Assembly (NCBI GenBank): GCA_964020085.1
Contig: OZ026596.1
Coordinates: 32,405,722 to 32,469,721, forward strand
Length of the DNA stretch: 64,000 nt
Source: Micromussa lordhowensis
Taxonomy: Eukaryota; Cnidaria; Anthozoa; Scleractinia; Lobophylliidae
Direction: 5' to 3'
The notes beneath the pieces are model-generated. The model made no database searches. It saw nothing but the letters and a program-made list of their open reading frames with translations, and had not been told where the DNA came from. A program made the position numbers and the translations under genes. Below, one piece after another: positions 44,521 to 56,336 of the stretch (the first letter of the stretch is position 1; every line of letters begins with the position of its first letter).

Positions 44521-45725
44521 CGTTACAAGAAAATTTTTCCATAGTTTCGTTATTTTTCGTTACATAAAGGGCCTCTTAAAATCAGCAATATAAAATTAAA
44601 GCAAGCACTGTCTTGATCTATACGTGTAGTTGTCACCAGTTTCATTTACATGAATCACATTTTAAAAGCAACAGACACTGTTACAAGTCAAATATCTTTC
44701 TTGGATGTCATCATCGTCTAAAACATTTTCTTTAAATATTTTACGAGTGATAATTTTCGAGCAAGACGATGGTTAAGGGACCAAATTTCAAAGGAAGAAG
44801 AGGTTTTGCGGTTTATCACGCCCCGATGCTGTCTTTTTTTTGTTCTAATTGATTACTTATTTTTTTTTTCAAACTGTAATGATATATTTCGTCCATTAAG
44901 CGCTCATTCTCGATTCAGCGATCTTCCTATGAGGGGCCACATAAAATTACGACCTGCGAAGATGGACTGAAAAATTGATGTATCAGGAGACGAGAAAACA
45001 ACTCTTTGTTTCTTGCAAAAAAAGAAATAAAGAAAATAAAGTGAAAAACTGTATATATTATCTCTAAAAACAAAATGCTGATTCTGTCGTTTCAATCATG
45101 GCACGTGATCATGGAAATTGACACTGGGAAACCTTAAATTTGCGATAAGTGCACCGCACGCAAATACGGTTCTCTGAGTATTCAACAGTCTTTCAACTGA
45201 GTATCCAGTATTATTCTTCGTAAACCAGCTGCTTTTAACGCCCACACGTAGAGGCAGAAACGGTGAATCAAACCAATATACGTGAACAAACTGTATTTGC
45301 AGGTTTACGTCGGATCACAGACGCTTTGAAGTGCGGTCATAAAAATAAGAAAAAACAAAGTTCGCAAGCGATAATCTGAAAGGTCGTGAGATTTGAAATA
45401 AATTAATATTCCGAACCTTTAATGGACAAAACATGGTCTTTATTAGTACTTTAAGATTTTAAGTGAGGATCCGTGTTAGTGCTCTTTATTTCCATTCATC
45501 ACGGAAAACCAGCTGCGTCTAGTTTCGCTGTTTTTCAAAACTTCTCTCTTGGTTAGCGACCGCAAATTATACAGACAGAAAAGAAGTGCGTGTGAAAAGA
45601 TTGCAGTCTTATTATGATATAACTACCGACTTTTTAACTAACTCGATAGCTTCTACGAAGTGGCTGCTAATAAAGGCAAATTGTATGAAAATAAAATAAT
45701 GCAGTAAAGGTTATTAGTAACCTGG
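44521..45725. other. Unit 1 tail, non-coding
   Basis: Homologous to 59841-61054 of unit 2. It has an AACCAGCTGC motif twice (near 45226 and 45508) and AT-rich sequence. A minus-strand frame of 63 codons at 44904-45095 is not open in unit 2, so it is not called. Confidence 0.45.
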
Positions 45726-45727
45726 AA

Positions 45728-46834
45728 TATTAACTTAGTTGCCCGGTTGCCCTTTGATCGAGGAGACAGGGTAGTCCTTTGGTCGCATTAGTCAGTGAAT
45801 ATTGAGTGCTTAGTAGTCCAGCCACTTATCTTAAATTATATAAAAGTTTTAACGTCTATCTATGTCGCCGACAATATGTATTATTATGATGTATTAATTA
45901 ACTCATCTACAAAGTTATTTAAAAGTCACGTAATAAAACCTTGCTGACAAGTTTCTTAAGTCCGTGTTGGTTTATTATTTCCAACGAAAAAATTGGTATG
46001 GTGTATCCAGTCGGCCTGAAATTATTTTTGAACTGTTGAATTGATATGATTGGCTCAAAATTAAGGAATCGGTGTTCTTTTATCGATTCCTCTTTAAATT
46101 AAGTTATGGAATAAAATTAAAAGGTTGTAATTCTGAACGTGCTTTTAACATGGTAAATGGATCACAAATAACAGCAAATGGACTCCAAATTAAACTATCA
46201 TTTTCGCAGTTTTAAATTCAAATGGAAGGGTTAACTTAAATTCTACAAGTAAGGAAATGAAATCTACGCGCTCACGAGGCTGGGGGAACGAAATTCACCG
46301 TCTACTGCAGCGCAAACCGGCCAACCTCGATTTAGATCAATGTACGTCACAAACGAAGTGCCTAGGCGTTTTGCTACGTATCTGGTGATTTTCCATCTGC
46401 AAAAAACAAAAAAGCCGGGACATAAAAATAATTCTAACACAATATAAAAATCATATAAAAAGGACGTGGGTGCTGGCCGTAGCTTTTAGGGTTTAAAAAG
46501 GTGATTTTGTTGCCTCCTAGGGCGTTCAGCCGCAAATGGTCCACACCGGGAGCTTTTGTTGTACCTTTTACAATATTGATCCAAAAAGATGTGACAGGAA
46601 ATATCTGAAAATCAACTGATATTTGATTTCGTCTCAGAATTGGTACCTCTTAATGATGAAAACATTTTCAAGCTACGCCCACAGAACAGGATCTTGGTAC
46701 CTCTTAGAGGTTCTCAAATTTCCCACGATCACCGCTGTCCTGACGGTAGCCTGGGATATTATTGGCACGCGACGTTAACTTTGGTCACGTACATTGTTTT
46801 GAATCAACGTTGATCAATGTACTTGATTTTCATG
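45728..46834. other. Unit 2 leader, non-coding
   Basis: Aligns with 35867-36958 and 61057-62160. No shared open frame. Confidence 0.5.
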
Positions 46835-46894
46835 TGACGTCATTACCGACATGTTTTTTTTTCTTCATTAGTTAGTCCATCCAACATGGCCGCC
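46835..46894. promoter_or_regulatory. CRE plus YY1-like block, unit 2
   Basis: TGACGTCA at 46835-46842 and CAACATGGCCGCC at 46882-46894, same order and spacing as units 1 and 3 (within one or two bases). The downstream frame is 31 codons and ends inside the repeat inserted at 46980. Confidence 0.45.
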
Positions 46895-46979
46895 ACGCTT
46901 TCGCTATTTGAATCTGTTGGATTTGGGTGCAAGCCTTCAGTTGCAATTTGCACCGCTGTATCAAGCCTAATAACAGTCT

Positions 46980-47087
46980 AATTTGGTTTTATCAACTGGG
47001 TTGATAATGTGAATTGTCCACCGTAAAGAGATTCGGAAGCTGACGTTTCGAGCGTTAGCCCTTCGTCGGAGCGATTATCTTGTAATA

Positions 47088-47124
<37 letters not shown>

Positions 47125-47130
47125 TGCCCC
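46980..47130. mobile_element. 151-bp insertion with 14-bp target duplication (Penelope-like end)
   Basis: CCTAATAACAGTCT is present at 46966-46979 and 47131-47144, while units 1 and 3 have one such site. The insert contains TGACGTTTCGAGCGTTAGCC then CTTCGTCGGAGCGA, a string I associate with Penelope-like element ends in marine invertebrates. It is a truncated, non-coding insertion. Confidence 0.75.
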
Positions 47131-47856
47131 CCTAATAACAGTCTATCTCCTTCACGCCCTGTGTTTCATGCTATCTCAAATTTACACTCTGAATTCAAAC
47201 AAGACATGAGAATTACGAACCCCTGGCGATTGGTTGAGAAAATCATTTTATTATTTCCAAGTTGCTTTTACTATTTACATTTGCTTCCTTTTACTATTTA
47301 CAATATCAAGAAAGGAGCCCATTTACTCTTATTTTGTTTTATATACAAAGTCATATTTTTCTTGATCGTGTCAGCGACCAAGTAAACTTTGCTCTTTGTA
47401 TTGCTCCACAGATGAATAGCTTCTCACGTCTTGTCACTGAATGATTCGAAGTAGAGTGCTCACTTCCATGCATGCAGCTTTCTTTGTTCTATCCAAATTT
47501 GCCTTGATGACAGTTACATCCGGTATTTATATTTAACTCGCTACGAATTAACCTCTTATTGCATCGTCTTGTAAGAGGTCGCTTTAATATTTTTAAGAAC
47601 TACTATTTTTTTCCACTTCTTCTACTTCTACTTCCTTCTGTATAACTACTTCCTCAGTCCAAAGCAAGTCCTTGGCACTACAGATACGCATACATGTATA
47701 TAATTAAACCGGGAGAGTTTACATAGTTTCATCTACTGTTTAAAAGGTTACATAAAAAACCTAAATAAGTTTAGAAAACGACAATGTCATCATATAGAGC
47801 AATGAATTTGGCTTTGTACAATCCAATCCGGCAGTTCCGCTTTCTCAGCCTATTCA

Positions 47857-48792
47857 CTAACCGAAAGCTTTGCTCAGTTGTGCAAGTGTTTTTCGCAATA
47901 TGTCCATAACAGCGCGTCGGACGGGTCTTAACTTCCAGCAGTAAATAATAGGGTTTAAAGATGAATTGAATAACACCAGGGTCCATGTATAAATTGTGGA
48001 CACCTTTGTTTGGGCATTTGATCCATGTAATGCAATGAAAGCCAAACTAAAACTGTGCGGTAAATAACAGAACAAAAACACGAGAAATACATAGAATGTA
48101 CCGATTGCAGATTTTCTGGCGCTGGCCATATTTGCGGCCATTTCACCATTCTGTGCTACTTGCAGGCTTTGAATGTGATGTTTGTGTCGTCGCACGGCCA
48201 AATAAATCGTGAAATATAGGCAAGCTGAAACCACGTAACATATTACCCCATTAATAGCAAAAACCACGTAAGTAATATCGGTAGAGACCAACAACCTGAA
48301 TAAAGCAAAAATTACGCTCAGTATCCACATCAAGACTACCACAGCAACAGCACGCTTGTGAGTCACAAGTTCCTGGTATCTGAGATGAAGATGAATTGCC
48401 AAGAACCTGTCTACACTTAAAGCTGCGATACCGAAAAACGAAGCTTTAGACAACGAGTTGGTGATAAACGTAAATGCGGTATAGGCAGCACACGTTGGAT
48501 ACATTTCCATATTTTGCTTTAGCCATTTGATCAGAAATGCGATGCTAAAGGGATGGCACAGTAAACAAACTCCCAGGTCAGTAGAAGCGAGACTCAGAAG
48601 CAATGTTCTTAGAGGTTTTGGCAAGGAGGAAGTTTTTCTTAACGCCTGGATTGTGACGCTGTTCAAGACGATGGCGGTAATGGTTAGGAGAACGTTCAAG
48701 ACACAGCTAGCGATGTACCATGGATAGAAATCTTCAACCTCGGTGCTAGTGGGCTGGTATATCAGCAATTCTTTACAGAGAGGATTTCTCAT
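47857..48792 (-). CDS. Class A orphan GPCR, array copy 2
   Basis: 311 residues, single exon, start at ATG 48792. The architecture and landmarks are those of copy 1. Private changes: Ala28 for Asp before helix 1, AST for TFT just before Asp72, Cys76 for Gly and Ser83 for Asn in helix 2, Thr195 for Arg at the cytoplasmic end of helix 5, and Ser209 and Asn221 in the third inner loop. The Thr195 and helix 2 changes lie where receptors contact G protein or ligand, so copy 2 may have begun to differ in function. It carries Met155 like copy 3, and NPIIY in helix 7. Confidence 0.88.
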   Translation of the reverse strand: MRNPLCKELLIYQPTSTEVEDFYPWYIASCVLNVLLTITAIVLNSVTIQALRKTSSLPKPLRTLLLSLASTDLGVCLLCHPFSIAFLIKWLKQNMEMYPTCAAYTAFTFITNSLSKASFFGIAALSVDRFLAIHLHLRYQELVTHKRAVAVVVLMWILSVIFALFRLLVSTDITYVVFAINGVICYVVSACLYFTIYLAVRRHKHHIQSLQVAQNGEMAANMASARKSAIGTFYVFLVFLFCYLPHSFSLAFIALHGSNAQTKVSTIYTWTLVLFNSSLNPIIYCWKLRPVRRAVMDILRKTLAQLSKAFG

Positions 48793-49101
48793 GGCCTTGA
48801 ATTGCAGGTTTAACAATACCAAACGTCTCACTGAGTTTTTCAACTCAGCAATAAGAAGCTCTCTTCAGGAACGCTTTCCCTGTCATCTCATGACAGTTAG
48901 ATGAAAGCCGTCGATGCTGTTAGATGTCAACCGGATCATCATCCAGAATATTAGGTTGTTTTTATTAGCTTGTGTAGGCGTGCAATATTTATTCAGCTGT
49001 TACGAGAATAAATGCTGTATTTGACGTCTTCCCAAGTTCAATGAACTTGAAAGACTGACATCCGGTGATGTTTTTGATTTCTGTGACCAGTATTTAGCTA
49101 A

Positions 49102-49200
49102 CGATGTACCACAGATAGAAGTCTTAAACCTCGATACCGGTGGGCTGATATATCAGTTTCTCGTTACAGAGACCATGTTTCATGACTTTGAATTGTTTCA
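49102..49200 (-). pseudogene. GPCR N-terminal remnant, unit 2
   Basis: Paralogue of 39040-39137 with the same damage, so the remnant existed before the units duplicated. Confidence 0.65.
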
Positions 49201-50538
49201 CAAGAAAAGGTTACCCAGAAGCTGCGTCAGCTCAGCAATAAGATACTGGCGTGATCTTTTATATTCACTGACAAATTAGTTCGTGTTCCTCCTCAAACAG
49301 CTGCCAGGCAATGGGAAATAGTATCATTTCAGGTTTTAGAGCAAATGCCAATAAACACTCTGGGTAAAAAATTCGACACAAGTGAAAATGCACTTTTTCT
49401 TCCTTGAATAATGATCTGGAAAAACAGACATGCAATACTTTGTTATTCATGACAGATCGTAAATTGAAATACCGTATCCCGTCGATTAAATCCGCCGCCA
49501 CCCTTGATTAAGCGCCCAAATATGGAGCTAGCATATGTAAACCCCCTCTATCATTAAAAAGTAGTCGAAATGACTGTATGAAGAAAGAGAAGGCCGAATA
49601 ATTCGAAGTTTCTTTGTTGAATCGTGGCGACTGGCAAGGAAAAAACCTGAATTTGAAATAACTGGGTTTATATGGTAGTAACGTTCCTTTACTCTTTTAC
49701 TACAACTGAGTAAATATTCCATATCCATCAAACGTTTGGAAACCAGGTGCCTCTAAGTTTGCTTCCCTGCGGCTTAGACAGACAGAAAAAAAAGTGCAAA
49801 ACATTTGTTATTGTGTTAGGATACAAACACTGGGGCGCTTAATGGCTTATTTGGTATTAATATTCCTTTACTCTCAAGACAACCAACTGAGTGAATATTT
49901 CATATCCATTTAACACTTGGAAACCAGGTGCCTCTAAATCTGCTCCCCTCTTACTCAAAGACAGACAGTTATGATACAAGCAGTAAGTTTAGAGGGTGCA
50001 TATCTTCCCGTAATCAGGTTTAGCCCAATTTGTGTCAGTGAATCGGCAAGTACAGAAATAAAACTATATAGATAAAAAAAGATGGTCTAAATATGCAGAT
50101 GAAAATTTGTGGAAAGAGCCTCGGGTACCAACTGATTGAAGTTCTTTACTTTAAATCGTGCCAGTGAATATTCAGTATCAAGTGCATTTTATTCCAGCCA
50201 CCTTTCCGCTTCATAAAAAAACAAACGGGTTATTCTAAAATGCCGATTTTATGGCAATAATGAGCTACTTCTATGAAATTATACCAAGTGCAGTCTAATA
50301 GGAATCAAGGCTGAAAGATTCCTAAAGAGTATATTAACTTTTACCGCTCAATCAGTTCATGTGTAACATTTATCTCAAAGGACATAATTTCTTCCAGAGG
50401 CGATGCAGGTGAAAATCAAAACATGTTAAATTTCGTCTAATCCTCTCGCTGGCGAGCTTTATACCAGTTGATTTCAATAGAATATGGAAATTTCCATGAG
50501 TCCTCATGAACTACACACAAAGGAACCTAGAAATCTCC

Positions 50539-50753
50539 GCAAATTTTTAATTATCTTAAAAATATGTAGTCTTGATTATTTTTGTTTTGTATTGATATTT
50601 TTGTTTTTAAATCTTTTTAGTGTATCTTGTAAATTTTAATCTCATCTTAATCTCTAACGTTTGTAATGTACAGGGCCCCTGTTGATAGCAGTTTTGTATT
50701 TGAAAGCTGAAAGGGTCACCCTGTTTTTAAATAAAGGTGTTACTTACTTACTT
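50539..50753 (+). mobile_element. LINE 3' end inserted in unit 2
   Basis: Absent from unit 1 at 40478. It ends AAATAAAGGTGTTACTTACT followed by TACTT, a short TTAC-type tandem tail typical of non-LTR elements. It has 3' UTR-like sequence only, so it is a 5'-truncated copy. Confidence 0.7.
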
Positions 50754-50879
50754 CCTTCATGCACACCACATGTAAGTGTACAAAGAGATTTTCATTTAAT
50801 TTCAAGAGCTTCAAATGCAAAGGAGCAAGGTAACGAAAATTTCCATATAACTTAGGGTGACACCTTAAATGTTAAGGTG

Positions 50880-51140
50880 GCGATGGGGCTTGACATGAAT
50901 TTAAGTGAAATTTCAGGAAGTTTAGAGAGGGATTAAAAGGCAAAAAGTTTTTGGAACATCACCAGACAGTTTAACGCCCCCGAGAGGGAACCCCAGGTTG
51001 GTAGGCATCTGTTTAGTGTACGTCTACCACTTTTAAACTTCAAATTCTTATGTTAAACAACATCAAATCTTCAAAATGTCCTATCTCCATAAATCTTACT
51101 AATCCTTTGAGAAAAACTATTTATCCCCAAATGTACCCAA
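50880..51140 (-). repeat. Dispersed repeat, reverse copy, unit 2
   Basis: Same family as 21800-22085 and 40595-40880. Confidence 0.6.
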
Positions 51141-51488
51141 AAATCACTAAAAAAATTACAAACGGAAACGCAACCAAACAAAAGGTTTTTTGAGCAGAGC
51201 AATGACTGTGCACATGCGTCTTAACTCTTTGTACATTTCTTAGCTGTCCTCTGCAAAACGACAACTTGAAATGATTAAATTCTGCGTATTTTGGGGATCG
51301 GCGGCGGCTAATTTTTCGTATTTTAATTCGGAATTCAACGCTGGCATTACACATTTAGCTTGAGTAAGTTCTGAGAGAGATCGGTGCACTGAACAAGTCT
51401 ATACAGCTGCCGATTTCAAAGGTAAAATATAAACTATTTTTTACTGGATGTCGACATTGAAGTCGCCGTCGCCATTGCTTAAGGTCCC

Positions 51489-52470
51489 ATAAAGTATTTA
51501 TCTATCATAAGTATAGGAAATAGCACGGTTTCTAGGGGTATTTGGGTTAAATACCGCGAGTGATATTTCAAAATTCGCCAAAATATCACGAGCCGCTGCG
51601 GCGAGTTATATTTGGAGTGTTTTGAAATATCACAAGCCGGTATTTATACCAAATACCCCGAAGAAACCGTGCTATTTTTGTTTATACTACAAGGCAAAGA
51701 AATTTCGCATCTTGTACCGCTGTTTAGTCACGCGCGGGTGATTGGTTTTACTACAACATGTGATCAAACATGTGAACGCACAAAGGTCACACATGTTCAA
51801 ATGATTTTCGCTTCAACTGAGATAAAACAATACTTGAATACCTGTAAATATCTTTTGAAGTGTACATTTTGAACAGCCTCATCGTCAATCGAAGTTTATC
51901 AATAGATTTTTTAACCGATTCTGCTTGTGTAGAACGTGGACTTTGGGCTTTTATTTAAGCAGCAGGCCGTGAAAATTGTTGGCTATTTATCATTTCTTTG
52001 GTGACTACAGCAGCGGAAAATAGTTTCCAGAGACCAGGACGACGTTTACTTCTGGTTAGCTGTACTTCTGAACTGTAAAATAAAGACTTGAAGGAGCCGT
52101 TTTTCATTCTCTCACCTTCTTCGATAGCAGCTAAAAGAGCGCTCTACGATAAAGCTATGCATCGAACTTCGTCAGCTGAGTTGGTTCGCTTTGTAGCTCA
52201 CTGAAAATATGAGGACTGTATCCTTTGCCTTCCACCTTAAATCGACGAAACAGTGACCTAGATCTTTGTACATTCTCTGCTGTTTCCATATCTTGGTAAT
52301 TTCCTTTAGCTCTTGCAGTTTTTCCACAGAATTTTGAAAATCTTTCCGCCATATTGTTCGATCATTTAGATTTCCGTGGAAACTGAAATTTTTACATGTA
52401 AGTATTTCAAATTTGGCAGAAATGCTACTGGTCTTAGCCAATCACATTTGAGAAATTTCTTAGCCTGTAG
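51489..52470. mobile_element. About 980-bp insertion private to unit 2, with a large hairpin
   Basis: Unit 1 passes straight from AAGGTCCCTA to GATTAGCCAG (41212-41230). The unit 2 insert opens with a hairpin (51518-51571 with 51622-51677; AAATAGCACGGTTTCT in the arm). A second inverted pair joins TTTATACTACAAGGCAAAGA near 51679 with the right edge. A minus-strand frame at 52155-52352 (MAERFSKFCGKTARAK...) starts with ATG but resembles nothing I know; it may be captured or chance sequence. The superfamily is undetermined. Confidence 0.65.
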
Positions 52471-52477
52471 TATAAGA

Positions 52478-52754
52478 TTAGCCAGTTGTTTCAGTTTCGA
52501 TGATGGACATCTCAGCGGAGATACTTGAATCGTTTTGTTTTGTTTGTGGTTTGGTTTTTCTGACCGCTAGCAGACTCTCTTGTATCTTTTGGACTTGCGA
52601 AGTGAGCTTCGAAAGCGCATCTTGTACCTCAGTAAACTGCTCCGCGATCAACGGTAAGCTACAGGTTGTCTTGTTACCTAATGAATAAATCAAATGATGA
52701 AGAAACATCAGATTCAAAAATTGATGTTTCAATCAATTCTTTTTCCACTTCCAT
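52478..52754 (-). CDS. Small coiled-coil reading frame, unit 2 (gene status uncertain)
   Basis: Counterpart of 41226-41508. The first frame starts at ATG 52754 (MEVEKELIETSIFES) and the second, in another frame, ends at 52478. The heptad stretch (FTEVQDALSKLTSQVQKIQ) is kept, and a 6-bp in-frame deletion removes Gly-Ser after KPQT. The CRE and YY1-like site at 53120-53194 lie 365-440 bases upstream on this strand and could be its promoter. Whether the two frames join by splicing is unclear. No family is assigned. Confidence 0.38.
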
Positions 52755-53119
52755 GCTGGGGAATTGGAAAATCACTTCTCCTTTTCTGAAGATAATGCAA
52801 TTGCGAAGATTGAAATAAGTCCTCAAGTACTTCAGGAAAATTTCTAATCTTGATGAGTCATTTGAAATACAGAAACAATTCTAAACCTTTCGAGCGAGAT
52901 TTTCCTAGCCTCCACCAGATTCTTTTTTCAGACTCTACTCCCAGATATGAATGTGCGAAGTAGTTTTTGAAGGTCAGATCTATCAATCAATAGATTTTTA
53001 TTCTGTTTCATTTGTTACTTTCTATGCAGTTTACGGAAACCTAACCAGATCTTGCATTTATTGGGTTTATTAATAGGAAAGATTTACTTCGGTTTCTGTG
53101 AACAATTGCATGTACGTAG

Positions 53120-53194
53120 TGACGTCACGACATTTTGTCTGTCGTTCCTTGTTATAGGAAGTAACCGGCTGAAAAGATAATCAAAATGGCGGCC
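53120..53194. promoter_or_regulatory. CRE plus exact YY1 site, unit 2 only
   Basis: TGACGTCA at 53120-53127 and CAAAATGGCGGCC at 53182-53194, a full YY1 consensus. In unit 1 the CRE has a point change and the YY1 segment is lost in a deletion of about 45 bases. Confidence 0.5.
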
Positions 53195-54206
53195 TTTCAA
53201 TTTAGAAAAAACTACCAGGTTTTTGCTGCTTTATTCGATTTTTGAAGAAAAATTATTACTCTCTTGCTGTTTTGCACAAATCTTGGCAGTAATTTTCATA
53301 ATTTTCAGTGATCTAGCCTTTCGTTCTCCTTGATACACGTAAGTTGCTTAATAACCGTGGAAGCACACAAGGTTTAGCTTACAAGGTTGTTTTCAGGTAT
53401 TCCACACTGAAAAAGGAAAAGTTAAAAAAAGTGAAAGGTGAAACATCTGTGAATATTAATACCTCTGTAAAAAAATAATTATTAACATTTACATTTAAAC
53501 CATTATGATGATTCTAAAACTGCATTCCTATACATAACAAAAGGCTTAATTCAAGTAACAAGCTTATTTAAGACTTTAAAAAAGTGACAACATTTACAAT
53601 GGATGAGTTCTTCGGAGAAAAACTACCTTGAACCTATAGATTTGACAAATTCATTATTACCAACCGTAGTTTTGTTTTTATAATACACCCCAGCAGATTA
53701 TTTACAACATTGGGATATACACTGATTGACTATTTAGGCAGTAAGTATCACCCATGGTCTTAGAATTACCTAAGGAAAATTCCCAAAAGTAGTCGCAAAT
53801 CTTCACATTATAAAAGCTGGAAAATCTTCGGAAATATTGAAGTCATCTTCGGCAACCTTCGGTTATCTTTGGAAGTCTGTTAATTCGACTATGTTCCGAG
53901 GCTTTCGATGAGCTTCGGTATCTTCAAAAAACTTCTGACTTGTCGAAAATATTGCATTTACTTCCTGCTAACTTCGGAAATCTTGGTAATTTGTACTCGC
54001 AACACAATTTGTTCACTCGTGTTACAGGCAAGCTTTACTCCTTTTTAGCTAGTTAGAATACAGTAATTTTTACAGGTGTGTGTGGTTTTCGTCCTAGTTT
54101 ATAATAAGTGCTCAGGAAACTAAACACTTGTATTAAAAGCTAGGTTTTTGTCGACGTCCATTTGCGTGTACTTACTAACTTAGATAGAGAGCTCTCTCTC
54201 TCGAAA
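53195..54206. other. Unit 2 non-coding stretch before the retroelement
   Basis: Matches 41925-42928 of unit 1 closely. No gene or LTR is visible, so the retroelement begins without a recognisable 5' LTR. Confidence 0.5.
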
Positions 54207-54208
54207 TC

Positions 54209-54861
54209 ATGCCAGATACGCCAGGCCAGGAAGGAGCCGAAGGACACGCGCTGAATCCGACAAAAATAAGAGTACTCAGCGTCAAAAAATCACTAAAGAT
54301 AGAGCCATTTAAGATTCCAGAAAACCCTCTGGAAGTTGGACGGGCATGGAGAGAATGGAGAAAGAAAGAAGCATTCAGAAGAAATGGAACCTCGATCAAT
54401 TTCTTGAGGAAGCAAGCCAAAGAGAAGATATCAATCAGCAAGTCAAAGATATGAAAGAAGATTTCAAAACATCGAAAGAAGGGCACGAGTCAGAGGATTT
54501 TCCGCCGAAGAGTGGCAAATGGAGCAGAAGAAGAAATTTGAAGAAGAAACCGCTGCGACCTCCCGGAAAACGAGACCACAAGAAAGAAGAGAAAAAGAAA
54601 AGCAAAAGCTGCGGTTACTGTGGAAAGATAGGAGCACACCCTCCAGGCCGAAACTGTCCAGCATACGGACAACAGTGTTTGAAGTGTGGCAAGTACACCA
54701 TTATGCGTCATGTTGCAGAACCGGTGGCATACCCCAAGAGAGATCCAAAGAGACCAAGAGAGAGCAAGTTAAGAAAACAACAGAGGCTGAGGAGACAAGC
54801 AGTGACTCGGAGGATGATTACATCTACCTTCAGCAGACAGCACAACACCTACACCGAGTGA
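54209..54861 (+). pseudogene. gypsy gag with zinc knuckle, frameshifted
   Basis: The first frame runs 54209-54454 and continues in another frame to 54861. The nucleocapsid region has CGYCGKIGAHPPGRNCPA followed by CLKCGK, the two-knuckle pattern of invertebrate gypsy elements. A second frame change falls inside the second knuckle, so its histidine and last cysteine are out of frame. Confidence 0.75.
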
Positions 54862-54869
54862 AGAAGATT

Positions 54870-56336
54870 ATATCAGGTCCAAGCCAAGAGACCGTACTAA
54901 TCCGTATTGGAGACATTGATGCTTTCGTTGAACCAGATAGTGGAGCAAGCGCAAATGTAATGGATGAATATCAGTTCAAGGCCCTCAAGCACAGATTACA
55001 AGAAATCAAAGAGCTTGAGCCTAGCAGAGACACACTGAAGACGCTTCAATCTGATCTAACAGTGAAAGGCGAATTCACTACCACATTACGGAACAAGAAC
55101 CGAGGCACACAGAAGAGCAAGTTTTTAGTGATCCAAGGGAAGATGGACTCTCCCCCACTCCTAAGTAAAAGCACACTGTTGGAACTTGGAGAGCTCAAAA
55201 TCGATACAGAAGGAACACTCAAAGAAACCAATGAACTGCGAATCAACACTGTGAAAATGTCGGATGACAGCATTGAAACAGTACTGCGCGAATACAGCGA
55301 CGTATTCCAAGGAATCGGCTGCTTTCGGGAAACGAACACAGGCAAGAAGATTGAAGTCAAGCTAGAAATGGAAACTGATGCAAAACCTGTGGCTCAGAAA
55401 CCACGCCCCGTACTATACCACCTACAGAAGCTACTCAAAGATTGGCTAGACCAGGGAGTGAAGGAGGAGATATTTGAGAACGTTCCAGATGGAGAGGCGA
55501 TTACCTGGTGCTCACCACTAGTAGTTCAACCCAAACCAAAATTCACAGAGATGAAGAGTGAAGAGTTAGAGTCTCACATGATTAGAGCAAGCATTGACAT
55601 GAGAATTCCAAACCAGACCATGAAGCGAAGCCGGTGCGTCCAATCACCAATAGTATAAAAGACTTTATCTACCGTCTGCACGACTGCAAGATCTTCACGA
55701 AGCTGGATCTCAGACAAGGTTACCACCCGTTAGCTCTAGACCCCTCCACAAGACAAGTAGCAACATTCAGCACACCTTGGGGGAATTACAGACCCAAACG
55801 ACCGGTGTTCGGAGCAGAATCATCACAAGATGTCTTCGAAAAAGCCATGTTCAGAATCTTTGGTGACATACACCACTGCTTAAACCAAAGAGACGACATA
55901 CTCCTGGGATGAAGAGACCAGACAGAACATAGAGAAGTACTGGAGACCGTCCTAACGCGAGCTAGGTATCACGGAATCGCCTTTAGCAGAGAAAAATGCC
56001 AGTTTGGAGTGGAACAAATTGAGTTCTTCGGACATTTTTTCACCAAGGATGGACTGAATTCATCACCTGACAAAGTAAGAGCAGTCAAGGAGTGTGGAGT
56101 ACCTGAGAACAAAGAAGCAGTAAGAGGTTTCCTGGGAATGGCAGGCTACCTGGACAACTTCATCCAGAATTATGCAGCCATAGCAGCACCACTGTATCAG
56201 CTAACCAGGAAAGAAACCAAATTTCACTGGGGTAAACAAGAAGAGGAAGCATTCAGAAAGATACAAGACACCATCTCAAGTGAGAAGACCATGGCATTCT
56301 TCGACCCAAGAAAACCCATAATCCTCCGTACAGATG
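54870..56336 (+). pseudogene. gypsy protease and reverse transcriptase, first copy
   Basis: The protease active site reads EPDSGASANV (DSG in place of the usual DTG). The RT N-terminus follows to 55658, where the frame breaks. The palm continues in a new frame at 55634 (FTKLDLRQGYHPL) to a stop after RDDILLG at 55912, then VEQIEFFGHFF and RGFLGMAGYLDNFI (connection) to 56336. The catalytic YxDD motif is altered (NQRDDILL). Confidence 0.75.

Noticed and set aside
54100..54208. 5' LTR of the gypsy element
   Set aside because: This sequence is shared with unit 1, where no element is present, and nothing similar lies after 59840.
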